From Selaginella moellendorffii (Eukaryota; Streptophyta; Lycopodiopsida; Selaginellales; Selaginellaceae): 64,000 nucleotides of DNA. How positions within the stretch are numbered: position 1 is the first letter of the stretch; every line of letters starts with the position of its first letter. Of the stretch, positions 48,915-61,660 are shown piece by piece. The stretch covers positions 3,197,444 to 3,261,443 of the forward strand of contig NW_003314264.1 in NCBI RefSeq assembly GCF_000143415.4. Direction: 5' to 3'. Under the pieces are notes generated by a model that saw only the letters and a list, made by a program, of their open reading frames with translations, searched no databases and was not told where the DNA came from. A program made the position numbers and the translations under genes.

Positions 48915-50565
48915 TCACCTCCCAATGTAGATGCATCGATTGTAGCCTGCCAAGAGAGACATGAAAGTCAGACACGAATCGCCCAAAAAGAAGAGAGTGT
49001 AATCTCGAGAGAACTCACTTGGATCCATGGTCGTGATCACAGACACGCCATTGAACTGACACGCATTGGGGCTCATCCCATTGAGCTGGAAGTAGGCATT
49101 GAACACATACGACGCGTGCGACGCCACGGTATCCGGCTGGTAGCACCGCCCGCCCGGCTGCACGGGCGAGCAATCCACCTGCTGCTGCCCACACACCCAA
49201 TCCAGATTCGCCTGGAGCGTGTTGAAGTTCCCGTTGGCGGCGGCGATGCAAAACGTCCGGTTGAGCTCGATGACCCCGGGGGAGTTCCCAGCGGCGCCGC
49301 CAGCGCCACCACCGGTCCCGCCCCCGGCATAGCCCCCGAATCCCCCGATGGAGTAGAACTTGGATCCGTCGGGGCGGAAGAGACCCCAGTTGCGGTTGGC
49401 GGTGGGTCCTGGCCGTTGATTCTCGTTGAAGAGCTCGAAGATATAGACGTCCGTGATCTGCCCAGGCCGGAATGGCGTGCCCTGCCCCGACATGGCCACC
49501 CGGAGGACATTGTTGTTGTACGTGGCGGCGTTCTGGAGGTTGACGATGCGCGTCTCGCCAGCGCCGCCCATGGAGGGCCACCCGGTCTCCGTGACCACGA
49601 TGGCGAGGCTGCGGTGGCCCATGGCGGCCAGCGCGTAGAACGCCGCGTCGAGCTGCGCGGAGAGGAGATCGCCGTAGTGGAGGCCTGAGCCTGGGTCCGT
49701 GAAGCCGGCGGCGCTGGGCTGGAGCAGCGCGAAGTCGAGCGCGGTGGTGGCGGCGGAGTTGCGGTAGGCGTAGTAGGGGTAGGCGTTGAGCATGAAGAAG
49801 GAGCCGGTGTTGGCGATGAAGTCGAGGATGGGGGAGAGCAGCGGCGCGAAGCGGGCGTCGAAGGTGGCGGAGGAGGGCGGGAAGGAGTTTGCGATGACGC
49901 CCATGGCGTGCGGCGTGGAGATCTTGATGGAGCGGTCCAGCGCCGCGTTCTGGAGCGCGGTGTAGAGGTTCTGCATGGCGGAGAGGAGGTAGGCGTCGTC
50001 GTCGGTGGCGGCGGTGAGGACCTCGGAGCCGGCGGCGATGGCGGTGATGCGGGTGGCGGGGAGGTGGGGGAGGAGATTGGTGGCGACCCAGGCGGTGGCG
50101 GAGGACTGGGACTGGGCGATGCCTTGGAGCTCCGTGTTGGGGACGCCCACCATCACGTCGATGTTGGAGTTTGCGAGCGCGGTGAGGGCGTCGGCGTCCG
50201 GGGAGAAGAGGCGGACCTTGGAGATGCCTTGCGATTGCATCAATTGGACGGCCTTTTGCGGCGAGGGGAGATTGTCCGCCATGCGCCCGTAGCACACACC
50301 GATCGCGGCATCTGCGGAGATCATTCAATCAATCAATCCATCGCACAGCTGCGAGACAACAGGGGATCTCTTGCGGGAATGGAATTGGGCGAGGTGGGCG
50401 ATGGAGATCTTAGCCAATTCCACGACCCATTTGCGGAGAGGATGGAGGGGAGGGAGAATGCGAGCGGGATTAGAGCGCGGTACCTGCGGTTTTGCGGCCG
50501 AGGAACGCCATAGCCAGTGCTCCGAGGAAGACAACGGGGAGGAGCAGTCTTGGTCTTGGCTCCAT
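48915..50565 (-). CDS. Glucan endo-1,3-beta-glucosidase, GH17 with C-terminal X8 (CBM43)
   Basis: Three minus-strand exons, 50565-50484 (signal peptide), 50311-49019 and 48946-48915, give 468 residues. The signal peptide is MEPRPRLLLPVVFLGALAM. The GH17 barrel starts with DAAIGVCYGRMADNLPSP, contains SPDADALTALANSNIDVMVG, the proton-donor side near NAYPYYAYRNS and the nucleophile in VTETGWPSMGG, and ends with FELFNENQRPGPTANRNWGL. A Gly-rich linker leads to the X8 domain with NRTFCIAAANGN, DWVCGQQQVDCSPVQPGG and the completing tail DPSYNRCIYIG, whose last Cys comes from the tiny third exon. The enzyme cuts beta-1,3-glucan (callose), e.g. around plasmodesmata. No hydrophobic GPI tail is visible, so it is probably secreted. 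Confidence 0.95.
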
Positions 50566-53500
50566 CGTACAGCAATCCATCATCCCTCCTCGTCGTTCGA
50601 GCCCCCTGTTCCTTCACATTTGATGCCCTGACCGATCGAGGAATGGAAATGGGTTTTTTCTAGATCGGATCGATCAAATCAATGAAGAAGATGCCCGTTG
50701 GACCCAATCCAGCAGCTAAGACCCAATCCACGCTCGAAGCGAAGCGAGAGCGATGAGCATTGCGAGGACGATGACCTCAGATCCGAGACAAGATCAACCA
50801 TGATCATGCCGGAGGATAGAAGATCTGGAGCCTAGAATCGCTGGGGCAAGAGCGAACAACAGTCGATTTCTCTGTTGCTTGTGATTTGAAAGAACGTAGC
50901 AGAGGGCAGAGGACACTGATTCACTGATGCTGGCCAGCTGTTTGAAGAAATCGTTTGGAGTTGTGATCTTGGCATTTAAGACACATCCATATTTTTTTCT
51001 TCTTCTTTCCTTGCTCTCCTTTCTTTCTCTCAAGAGTGTTCTTCCCCTTCCTTTTACTACTGTTTGTTTGTCTCTGTTTGGAAAGCTTTGGTGTCTCCAT
51101 CACTCCAACATAATCCAAGCATTAGATGACACAAACGTGATTTATTTACACCAAATCGCGACCACTTGTTTACATTTTCTCGAGAAATTTTTTTTTCCAG
51201 TCGCTCGGCACCACGATGTCGCGGCAGAGATCTAGGCAGTGGCATCCAAGGGTCCTATTTAAACAAAGCCCGTAAGAAGTATTCGTTTGAGCTTGTCGAT
51301 TTTCAGCCACTTGTCCAATCTGATGCACACAGCTCTCCTGCTTGCTGGTGGCTCGAGCTTGTCATCGATTGATGCTTGGTATTTCATGCAACATAGATTC
51401 CATACATTCGAATTGAACATTCTGGGTAGCATATTTATTTTTCCAGGAATAAACTAGCAAAAGGCATCCAACGTAGAGCTACGCTGGACCAATGAAAATG
51501 TTTTACCTAGAATCATCATCAACATAAAAAGAACTCGAGATGAATTAGAATAATATGATTGAGTGCACAAAGAGAGTATCAGACAAATCAAATGTAATAT
51601 TGCAAAAAAAGACATCAGCTAAAAGAAAAAACAAAGAAGAAATGGACTAAACCACTAGCCATTGTTACATCAGTTCAAGGTACAGAAATGTTAGTCCATA
51701 GTTATCAACCAAAAAGAATTGTGCTAAGCTAAAAAAAATATGCTATAATTATTATGTATACAGATGCAAATAGTGTAGTGCTAAAGCAGCAATAGAGAAT
51801 ACACCATGCTAGCATTAAAAAGCATGCAAAAACTCAAAATTGCATGTCTAATTCCATGCCAAATAGAAACCACAAGCTTTGATAAAATTTAATTTAATGT
51901 TATAAAGAACTTTGAATGCACCAATATGATTGTATAAACATAATTGAAACACATAAAAAGCTTAAATGACCAAATGGTAAAATAATCTTATTAAACTATG
52001 ACCTTAACTAGAGCACTTCATTTATACTGGTGCTTTCATAAATGATGTGCCCACACAATCCTCCTTGGGCTTCAGCTTTTTAAGTAGAAGGAATGTAGTT
52101 GAAAGACATGATCACCACTTTGGAAATTAAAGGACAGTAATCCACATTCCTTTATCATCTGTAAGGGCAAAATAGAAGAATTGCCAGCAGCAACCCCCCA
52201 AGCAACGCCCCATTGGTATGACACTTTGAAACACCAAGTGTTTCTCTGTTTATCTAGAGCAAGTTGGCTGGATATTTCAAATTTACCATGGCTATATCTC
52301 AGTCTAGCATCAGCTAACATGGAGAATGAGATGCTGGAATGCCACCTCTAGAAAGAAGTGGTGGAAAGGCTATATTCTGTCCTTTGCTCTTTCTTGCAGA
52401 GGCTTGACATTTTCCATGAGCTTGTTCATTAGAGATTGATAGAATGGTTTTTAAAGGCTTCAAAATATGAAGGAAGTTAGTTGGTTTCTCTAGGTTTTTA
52501 GCTGTTTAGTGTCTTGTTTTAATTGAACTTGAGTTATTCAATATACAGAAAGGTTAGTCCATAGTTCCAAGAAGCTTATAGAGTGATTTAGTTTGGGATG
52601 ACTTTTGGCTTCTACATTTATGAAGGTTGGTGAAGGTGGATGAAAATATTTACTTGCTGGAATGCAAAGAATATCTTCAGAAGCCACTCTAACTCATTTA
52701 TCTGGAAGTAAAAACAATACATATGCTCATAAGTTTTAAAAAATAAAAGGCCTATAAAAGCTTGGGAATTCTTCAGATGGACCTTAAAGAAATTCTATCA
52801 AAAATTCAATTAAAAATTATGGTTTTGTCAAAATGAAATTCATGAGATCTTATTTAACTCAGAATTCAAGATTAGAAGAATTCAATTTAGAATTGCATGA
52901 TGAAATTAAAATTCATGATTCAATTAGAATTAGAATTCAATCATTCATGATGATGATTGTTTGTTAAAATTCTTTGTCAAATTAATCAAGTCAAATTAAT
53001 TGAGCTCAGACACCCTGAGATCCCAAGCTCATGTAGGTTGGGCACCTTGAGTTTTGTCAATGCATGGTCATCACATTCACCATGCATTCACGGCCCCAAA
53101 CAAGGAGATAAACTAGTTCACTGATTTGGCCAATTAGGCACCTAAGCTCAAGCACTTGGACATCCAAGGCTTCCATTAGAGCCTCTTGATCTAGACACAA
53201 GTTCAACAAGTCAATTAATTAGGGTGAAAAGAGAAGTGGAAAAACAAAAACTACTACCTAAGTGTTCTCTACTATAACATTGCTCTAGCACCATGAGCTT
53301 GGATTGTTGCCTATGATCTTAACAAACCAATTAGTCATACTAATATGAAAAAGAAGATGTAAAAAAAAAAAAACTCATCTGATCAGTGCTCCATAGATTG
53401 CTTGTGATCTAAACAAACTAATTAATCTTGCACATAGAAGAAGAAGACAAAAAAAACTCACATGATCAATGCTCCATGAGCTTGGATCATTGCCTGCAAT

Positions 53501-55589
53501 CCATCTTGCAAACAAACGAATGGAAAAAAAAAACAGATATAAGCCAAGCCCCATTACTCATACTCATACAAGCCTTTTGTGACCATGAATCCCTCACTCT
53601 CAAATCTCTCAAGGCCTTGATCATGGTAAGATCTTGTGGGGATGCTAGTGCCATTGCTAAATCTATTATCACCACAGTCACAACCATATTTATTGCTAAG
53701 TTGCCAAGATCTAGCATCACCAGCCACTAAAACCCTAAACTTAAACCTTGAAGTCAATATCATTTTTCTTCTCATGTCTTGTGTGGAGGAATACCAACAC
53801 CTCACCAAGTGCATCTCATAAGCTTCTCAATCTGGTTGAGAATTACACTTTACCTAAAAAATTTAGGTTTAAACTCCAATTTTTATAACCTTCAACAAAA
53901 ACATTTCAGTTACATTAAGAATGAAAGCTTAGAAGTGGGAATTTTAGTTTATAAAAGGCCATATGATATATTTATAAATCACACTTATCATATTATCCAC
54001 TTCATTGCTTAAGGAACATGGCAGTATAAAATGTTACTTTATTTATATATTTGGGGTATAATTCCAAAATCTGTGTAATTATAAAAATTTCTTCTCTAGA
54101 AAAAATACTAATTTCTTACTTACTGCATTCTTGTTAAAGTAAAAGTTTATGATATAAATTGCAAATACTTTGTCCTTTTAGAGAATCCTATATAACCCTC
54201 ACAGCTTGCCTCTTCCCATTAGCTACTGTTTTGTTACTCTAAAAGAAGATGAAAAAGAAAAAGAGTTTTCTAAGCTCACATAGCTTTTATACATGTTTAA
54301 AAGAATGTAATGTCTCTTTCAAACACACCCTTAACAACTTATTCATGAATTTATAAGCAAAGTGAATGATTTAAGAGATGATCCACTAGAGTTCAAATAT
54401 ATAAGGAATGGGCTTATAAATAAAAATGCACTTCATTTTTCAACTAGTTAAGTGTTTTAAGATAATTATGAATAATAACTATGCTAGGTAACCTAAATTT
54501 AAGATTAGTATTAGAGAAGTATCAGGTTCAAATTACACTATATATTGAAATTGATATTTAATGGTTCCATTTGGTCTAGCCACATGTTGAAATTGGTATT
54601 TGAATTCAATTTGGTCTAGAATTGACATTTTGCAATTCAATTTAGTCCAACAACTTATAAATAACTTAATTGACAATTTATTAGAGTTCAAATATAAAGG
54701 GATGAACAAGAATGCATCCTTTTTTTCAATTGGTTAAGAGTTTTGGGGTACATAGGTGAGTTCCAAGAAAGTCTAAATTTAAAATTTTATAAAATTCCTT
54801 TTACAAAAGAACTAAATTGCTACCTTTACTAAATCTATAGCATTAAAGTGTATAAACTACATTTAGAAGCTTTTCTTTTTTGAATAACCTTATTTAAGGT
54901 TTAATCGGTTATATAGAATCTCTAAAAGAAAAGTAAAATGATTGCATATTGCATATAACAACACTTGGTTTTCTTAATAGTAGTGTTTATTATTTAATAC
55001 TCCAAATGATCAGATAGAACCTCATAATTATAAAAATGTTTATAATTTAATTGTAGAATAAACAGGATATATTTAGGAAATTTTATAAATTATAAATAAA
55101 ACATTAATATAAATGACTGTTAGATTGTAAAATATCCTATAATATCCACTACCATCCCAGTATTTGCTTAAAGACAGCAATAATAAAAAAGAAAAGGATG
55201 CTAGTGGATATACCTAAAATATATTTGGATATTATTAAAATTTAAGTTAAAATTTAATTTAAACTTTTCTAATTTTAAATTACCAAAGTGTATTAACTAC
55301 ATAAGTTAAAAGTTTAATCATATTTTAATAAAATAAATTTAAGTATAATTATTTTTTGGCTTATATGATAAATATTAAATCCTTTATGATTTTTTAATAA
55401 AATATATATAAACTATAAGAAGTACATAAATTATTAAATGATATATAATACATAAATAGATAATAATATAAATTAGAAAATTTTAATTATTTCATAAAGA
55501 AAAAACTGAAGCTAGAAAAATAATAGTAAAAATTGATATTGTGAACCAAATTTTAATAAAACTTAAGAAACTAAGTAAAATATTTTGTT
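50566..55589. other. AT-rich gene-poor region
   Basis: After about 51.4 kb the sequence becomes clearly AT-rich with few open frames. The frame at 52072-52320 (minus, MLADARLRYSHGKFEISSQL start) has gene-like composition in an AT-rich setting and could be a gene or transposon fragment, but I do not recognise it. Short homopolymer (A) runs appear near 53358-53371 and 53524-53533. No other gene is supported. Confidence 0.5.
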
Positions 55590-58500
55590 TGTGTGATATC
55601 ATTGCACAAAGACTTTTTTAGTAGATTTGAAGTGATATGTGTAGAATTAGTTAGATTGCACCATTTGGTAAGAACATTGTATGCATGTTTAGTCACTGAT
55701 GGAGATATGTATGCAATTGGCAAAATGGTGGAAAGAAACTGTATTGATGACGTTGAAACCTTTAAATGGGCGAATCGAGAAGAGGAAACTCTTGCTAGAG
55801 ATGCTATAGAAGAGGCTAAAGCTAAGTCAGAGGATGAAGAGTCTGATGCTACGGCACTACAACGTATGGCTCAAAAAGTTGAGATCGAGAATTTGTGAAA
55901 GAAAGTTTGCAAATTGAAGAAGAAGAACAAAAGGAGAAAAAAAGAAGCTGAGGCAACTAAACCAACTAAACTTAAGCAACTAGATTCTTTTTCAAGTTCT
56001 GAAGACAATAAAGTTTTGCAACCACCCCCAGTTGCACAAGTTACAAAGTTCAAGCCTCCGAAACCACCTAATTTCAGAGGCATGCGGGACTATCAGGTTT
56101 TGGAAGGTTGGGTTTACGATATAGAAACTATTTCATAGCAGTAGACGTAGATAATCATATGAAACTTACATGCATGCAATCTTTTCTCACTGATCATGCC
56201 AAAACTTGGTAGTGCTAGGTGTGTGCTGAAAAAGGGTAAACTAAAAGTTGGACCAAGATGCAGTCTTGTATTCATAAGGAATACTTGCCAGATGATCTTA
56301 GTCTAAGACTTCGCGCAGAGCTGCGGCAATTGAAGTAACGAGGGGACTTTATGCATTATGTTAATACGTTTGCTCAAAAGCACATTATGATTGCAAATAT
56401 AAGTGACGAAGATGCTCAAAGTTAATTCCTAAAAGGTTTAAATTCACTTTCTTGCAATAAAATTTTGAAGTTTAAGTCAAAGACATATCTGAAGTGTAAA
56501 GAGGCAACACAACAAGTTGCCTTTAAGTCGCTCATGGAACAATATCAGTAGCCGTATGCTAGTACCTTAGACAAAAATAAAAATTCTGGGAATAAACAAG
56601 GTGATTGGAAACAAAGGGTGGAAGGAAGATTCTGCCTTAGAGGCTCACAAACAATGGTTAACAAAGGTGGTGGTTGGCGACCAATAGCAACTTCTTATAG
56701 TCCTAGGCCCTCTGTTCCTCCTCCTGATGGGTATAAATAGCAGCAACTTGCAAAACTTGCTCCTAGCAAAACAAGTAGTGTGGGTCATTTCTTCCATTGT
56801 GGAGAGACAAGACATACGTCCTTGGAATGTCCCAACAAATATAAAACAAAGTCTCGTGTTAATTTCATGAGGGAAAATGGTGGTGGTGAAACTGAAGGGG
56901 TTGACGAGTTAGTCAATGTAGATTATGAGCTATGAGGAAGAGGAGGTGAGTTACTTTTGTTACTTTCCTCAATCTTTTCTCGCAATCAATGCAAACACTA
57001 ATTCGTTAATGTATCCGGGCAATATCAACGATTAGTTTAGACTAGTTGGAGGATGTTCGGGCTTCATATGAAAGTGATCCATTGGTAAAGGCAATTTTGC
57101 TCCATGTGGAGTTGTCGAAGTAAAGCACAGTAGCAAAGCAGCAAAGTACCGCGCGAGGATGGGCGGCGTCGTTACGTTNNNNNNNNNNNNNNNNNNNNNN
57201 NNNNNNNNNNNNNNNNNNNNNNNNNNNNNNNNNNNNNNNNNNNNNNNNNNNNNNNNNNNNNNNNNNNNNNNNNNNNNNTCCTTTAGGGTCACAGCAGTTA
57301 TTTCTGCAGGAACATCATGATGTTCTAGTGGTAGGACATGGTGGAAAACAAAAGACACTTGCTTCATTAAAAGAGGGATGGAAGGTGATGTAGCAGATTA
57401 TGTCCGTTCTTGCTCTATATGCCAGCAATGTAAGTGTAGAACTGAAAAGTAGGTTGGGAAGTTGCACCGGCATAGCCATTTCAGAGTGTGATACTTGACT
57501 TTATCACTTACTTGCCAAAGTCTAAGGGTTATGATACTTTGATGGTGGTTGTGGATCGGTTGTCAAAAATTGCACACTTCATTCCAACTATAGAAACAGT
57601 GAATGTAAAACAAGCAACAAAACTCTTTTTCTATGAAGTATGTGAGTTTGTGGTTTTTCTGAAGAGATGATTTCAGATAAAGATTCAAGATTTATGGGGA
57701 AGTTTTGGGGCACATTATTCCAGTTATTCAGTATCAAATTGAAGTTTAGTATAGCTTATCATCCTCAAATTGATGGGTAGACTGAACATATGAATGCCCA
57801 AGTTGAGGATTATTTGCAGTACTATGTCATGGCAGACCAATGTGACTAAGTTAAACATTTGGACACAATAAAAATCTATTATAACAACACATCTCATAAC
57901 ACTATTGGCTATTCTCCATTGGAAATGCTGCAAGGGAATGCTCGTGGGGTTCTTTAACAAATTGGTATACCAAAACCAATATCTAAAGTGTTGGTCTTGG
58001 CTATTGAGACTTATGCAGAGTAGTTACGTGAAGGGTGGTCTAAAGCTACTGAGGCAATAGGTAAAGTTTAGGATAGATATTGACATAATAAGGATCTGTA
58101 ACATTGGGATGTATCTTATCAAGTGGAAGATCATGTGTGGCTATCTTCTTGAAACTTGAATATAAAAAAATCTTTATCTTGGAAACTATTATTAAAATAT
58201 GTTGGGCCCTATTGGGTATTGAAGCAAGTTGGTGATGTATCTTATAAGTTGGATCCTCTCGATGAGTTATCCCGTGTACATGATATGTTTCATGTTTGTT
58301 TACTAGCCCCATATTGTGTTGTTATGGATTGCTCTATAGACATTTGTCCCCCTCTGGAAGTTGTAAATGTTGATCTTGAGTATGAGGTCGAGGCGATTCT
58401 CTTGTTTTATAAGGCTCATGGTGGTCGTTCCAAGGAATATCTAGTTAAGTGAAAAGGTTATCTGACTTGTGAATTAACTTGGAAACCTCTTAGGAATTTT

Positions 58501-59160
58501 ACACATGCTCATGAGCTTGTCACGGAATATGAAGATTGTAATAAAAACTAACTTTTGTAAATCTTGTAATAAATCTTGCAAATTAATAAAGTAATATATT
58601 TCTATAAATCAAAGTTTCATTTCTCTTATTTATTAGTATTTGGGTCAGTTTTGGCAGGTTGACTTCGGCACTTCGGTGCATGGGTCCAATCCATAACCAT
58701 GGGGATAACTATTATAGACTGATCACAAGTCCTTACCTTTCTCTCATTGACTCATTGTTGAAAAAGGGTATAGTTGTGTAAACAACTTCCTCTGCCAACT
58801 TATAATAGTTGTCTAAATCTTCCTGACGGGGTTGATTTCTTGCTCAGGGGAAGTTAGGCCTCTAGCTCTCAAACTATGTTGCTGTGGGCAGGGATATATC
58901 ATTCTTTTGTAAGCTGAGTGGTACTCAGAGCAGCAAGGGTGGCTAACTCCGCTAATCATTTCCTTGTTGGCAATGGCTGGAGGGTGTCTGAGTTTTAATG
59001 TCTTTGGACATATAGGAGATATCGTTCCATAACTTATTTAAGTCAGTGTGTTTCCTATATAATGTGCTTTTCGTTAACTTTTAGAGTTATTTCTTTGACG
59101 ATTTGCTATACTCAGGTATACATCAACGAGGATATCAATCTTTCCAAAAGGGGGGAGAGT
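55590..59160 (+). mobile_element. Decayed Ty3/gypsy chromovirus-type LTR retroelement
   Basis: From left to right: a gag-like stretch with MISLHKDFFSRFEVICVEL and a coiled acidic part (55593-55898); later gag remnants including PPNFRGMRDYQVLEGWVYDI (about 56060-56130); a zinc-knuckle relic FHCGETRHTSLECP (about 56795-56830) in which the first Cys is replaced; then directly the spacer before integrase (about 57050). After the gap: H2C2 and integrase core pieces (FITYLPKSKGYDTLMVVVDR, about 57490) and a C-terminal chromodomain-like piece (about 58380-58530). Protease, reverse transcriptase and RNase H are not seen between 56900 and the gap. Many in-frame stops interrupt it. The polypurine tract is at 59146-59159. 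No 5' LTR was found by eye. Confidence 0.85.
57179..57278. other. Assembly gap (100 N)
   Basis: Exactly 100 N, which usually stands for a gap of unknown length in draft assemblies. It falls inside the retroelement just before integrase. Confidence 0.99.
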
Positions 59161-59172
59161 GTTGCGAATATG
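59146..59172 (+). other. Polypurine tract and probable 3' LTR start
   Basis: AAAAGGGGGGAGAG is followed by TGTTGCGAATATG. A G-rich purine tract next to TG is the usual start of a 3' LTR. I could not fix the LTR's 3' end or target-site duplication. Confidence 0.65.
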
Positions 59173-61222
59173 ACTTTAGGTATCTAAAGATATTTGTTGG
59201 CTAGTTTTTATAAACACTCTTTCCTTATTGTCATGATGGTAAGAGATCAATACAGTTGGTTCCTTTTATAGTTCTCACTTGAGCTAGTTAAACTAGTTAG
59301 TTTGGCTTATGTTGGGTTGTGTCACTCTTTGTTTTGCATTTGGCTTGGGTCTAAACCCAAGCTCCACGTTGCTTTAATCGGTGTAGTACTTTCCTCTTTG
59401 CATTAGGCCATTGGTATGCCAAAATCGTGTTAAACATCATTTGACACCATTTTGCATATAGGTGCTAGATATGGGAAGTTGGTGCTTGTGAAATTATATC
59501 AAACCCTAATAAATATGTTTACTACTTAACATTTTACTTCTTTCCAAATAAGGGACAAAAGAAAAAAGTTAAAAATGAGTAGAAAAAGTAAAATTGACTT
59601 TTATTTTGCACTAGATTAAGATTTGTTAAATATATTAGTGTCTTTAGCACTAAATCTATTCTTTATCTCCAAATGTTCAAACTAGCCAAAATTAATAAGT
59701 TAATGATGAGGAAATAAAAGTCTTTACTAGAATAAATATGGTTTTAAATAAATCATAAATTTGTGAAAGATAAAATTTGATGTTATAATAGAGTTTCAAT
59801 AAAGATTTTTAATTTATTTAAGCTATCATTCTATTCTTGGAAAATATTTTAATAATATATTATTTAATTAAGGGAGCTACAATTTTCAACTATAAATTTT
59901 AAATGTACATTCTTCAGTAGGGCATAAAAATATTTTATCTAAGCATGATGGAAATATTAAATTTATGAATCTAGAAAAACATTATTGATGTTTTATGGAA
60001 AACAATAATAAGGAAGATTATATTCTTTATATAATAAAAGTGGTTCACCACCTTGTGATACTGAATTTTTTATTGAATAATTTAAATTTAAAAACTTTAA
60101 ATTATATTTATCAATGGGTATTAAATTAAAAATTTTAATTATTAGACACATGACTTCCTCAATGCAATCTAAAATATGGAATAATAAAAAATCTTTAACA
60201 AAACTTAGCAAAAAATATTATTTATTAAGTTTTATTAAAAATATGAATTTTTATATAATGTATTAGCTTAAAATGAATTTGTGAAGTTTTCACTAAAACA
60301 ATTTAACATTTAGAGTGAAAAATAAATTTGAAACTATACCTTTTGCATGTAATAAAATTTAATTAGCTATAATAGGTATGTGTTTCTAAAAAGTAGTTGT
60401 CTTAAAATCATTATTTTATCAATATCTTATCATCACTAATGATAATTTCAATTAATCTGTAAGCCATTAACAAGTTAACTCAAAATAAGAAAAAATTTAA
60501 AAGCATAAATTTAGATCTAAATTTAAAATTTTACAATCCAAAACCTTAAATGATAATATTCATTAGTTATGTTTTAGCAACTAAGTATTTTATTTTATAA
60601 TAAAATGTCTCATGTTCTAACCTTAAATTTAATGTTTCATCCATTTTTTTTATATAAACAAGTTTAGAAAAATATAAATAGTAAATTATTCTAGAAATTA
60701 TGTTCTTTCTCAATAGGACAATTTAAATTTCAAAAAGGCACTATTTAATTTTAACAAAGTTTAAACATTTAATCTCTATAATTTTTAAGATTTTTAAAAA
60801 TAATATTAGTAGAATATTTCTTATATAAAGAAGCTTTATATATAAATATGACTTATTTTTAGCATTTATGCAATATCTCACAATAAACTGAATTTTGTGT
60901 CTAAAATCCATAAATGATATTTGAAACTATTATATTAGCCTTTACATACTAAATTGAGTATTAAAGCAACAAAAATAAATATCATCATATTTATAATATA
61001 GCATTCTATATTTTTATTTTTAGTATATCCTCAGTTATTAGTTTAGATTTTCATTTTTATGAAAGAATTAATTTCAAACTCAAATTTAATGGTTACTTTT
61101 ATTCCCTTCATTGTTTATCTTTATGAAAATATTTTATAAAATAATATAAACCATTTATTTAGAAAGTAAAATTTTTTAACATTTAAAGTCACTACTAATA
61201 TTATGAAAATAGATCCACATAC

Positions 61223-61390
61223 AATGTAAGGAGGAGCAACAAGCCTTTCGGGGTGGAACACGTCCTTCTCCGTGGAAATGCACATGCCCTGTCCAAAGAT
61301 ATCAAAAGCCTCCGCTAAAAACAAAATCTTGTTGTAAGTTGTGAGCATTAAAAACCAAGTTGTGCTACCTTGAAAAACCTCCCTTCTCAT
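61223..61390 (-). pseudogene. Exon-like island: two small exons in phase
   Basis: On the minus strand, 61390-61369 (MRREVFQ) ends at a GT donor and 61314-61223 begins after TTTTTAG. Joined, the reading continues in phase as AEAFDIFGQGMCISTEKDVF and HPERLVAPPYI, ending at another GT donor. The island is more GC-rich than its surroundings. I do not recognise the protein and find no further exons, so this may be a captured fragment or relic of a dispersed gene. Confidence 0.35.
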
Positions 61391-61571
61391 TGTGTTGCTG
61401 CCATTACTTGAATTCCTTCATTAGCAAAGATGGGATGAAATGCAAGTGTGTCATAATATGTTTTTCAAATCTTGATAGAAAAAATACTATCAAAAGTAAA
61501 TGACAAAATAGGAATTGCTTTTAAAAATGAATTTTTTTCCTTTTCTATTTTAAATTTAATAGATATTATAG

Positions 61572-61660
61572 CCACATACTTCCATGACAATCATACTCAG
61601 TGGATTGTAGGGCAGAAAGTGGCATTTTATCGGATGGATGACATAGAAATAAAGCTGAAG
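61572..61660 (+). pseudogene. Exon-like island on the plus strand
   Basis: An 89-base segment between TTATAG and GTGAGT, reading ATYFHDNHTQWIVGQKVAFY followed by RMDDIEIKLK. Only this single candidate exon is visible. It could be a gene fragment carried by a transposon; its relation to the island at 61223-61390 is unknown. Confidence 0.3.
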
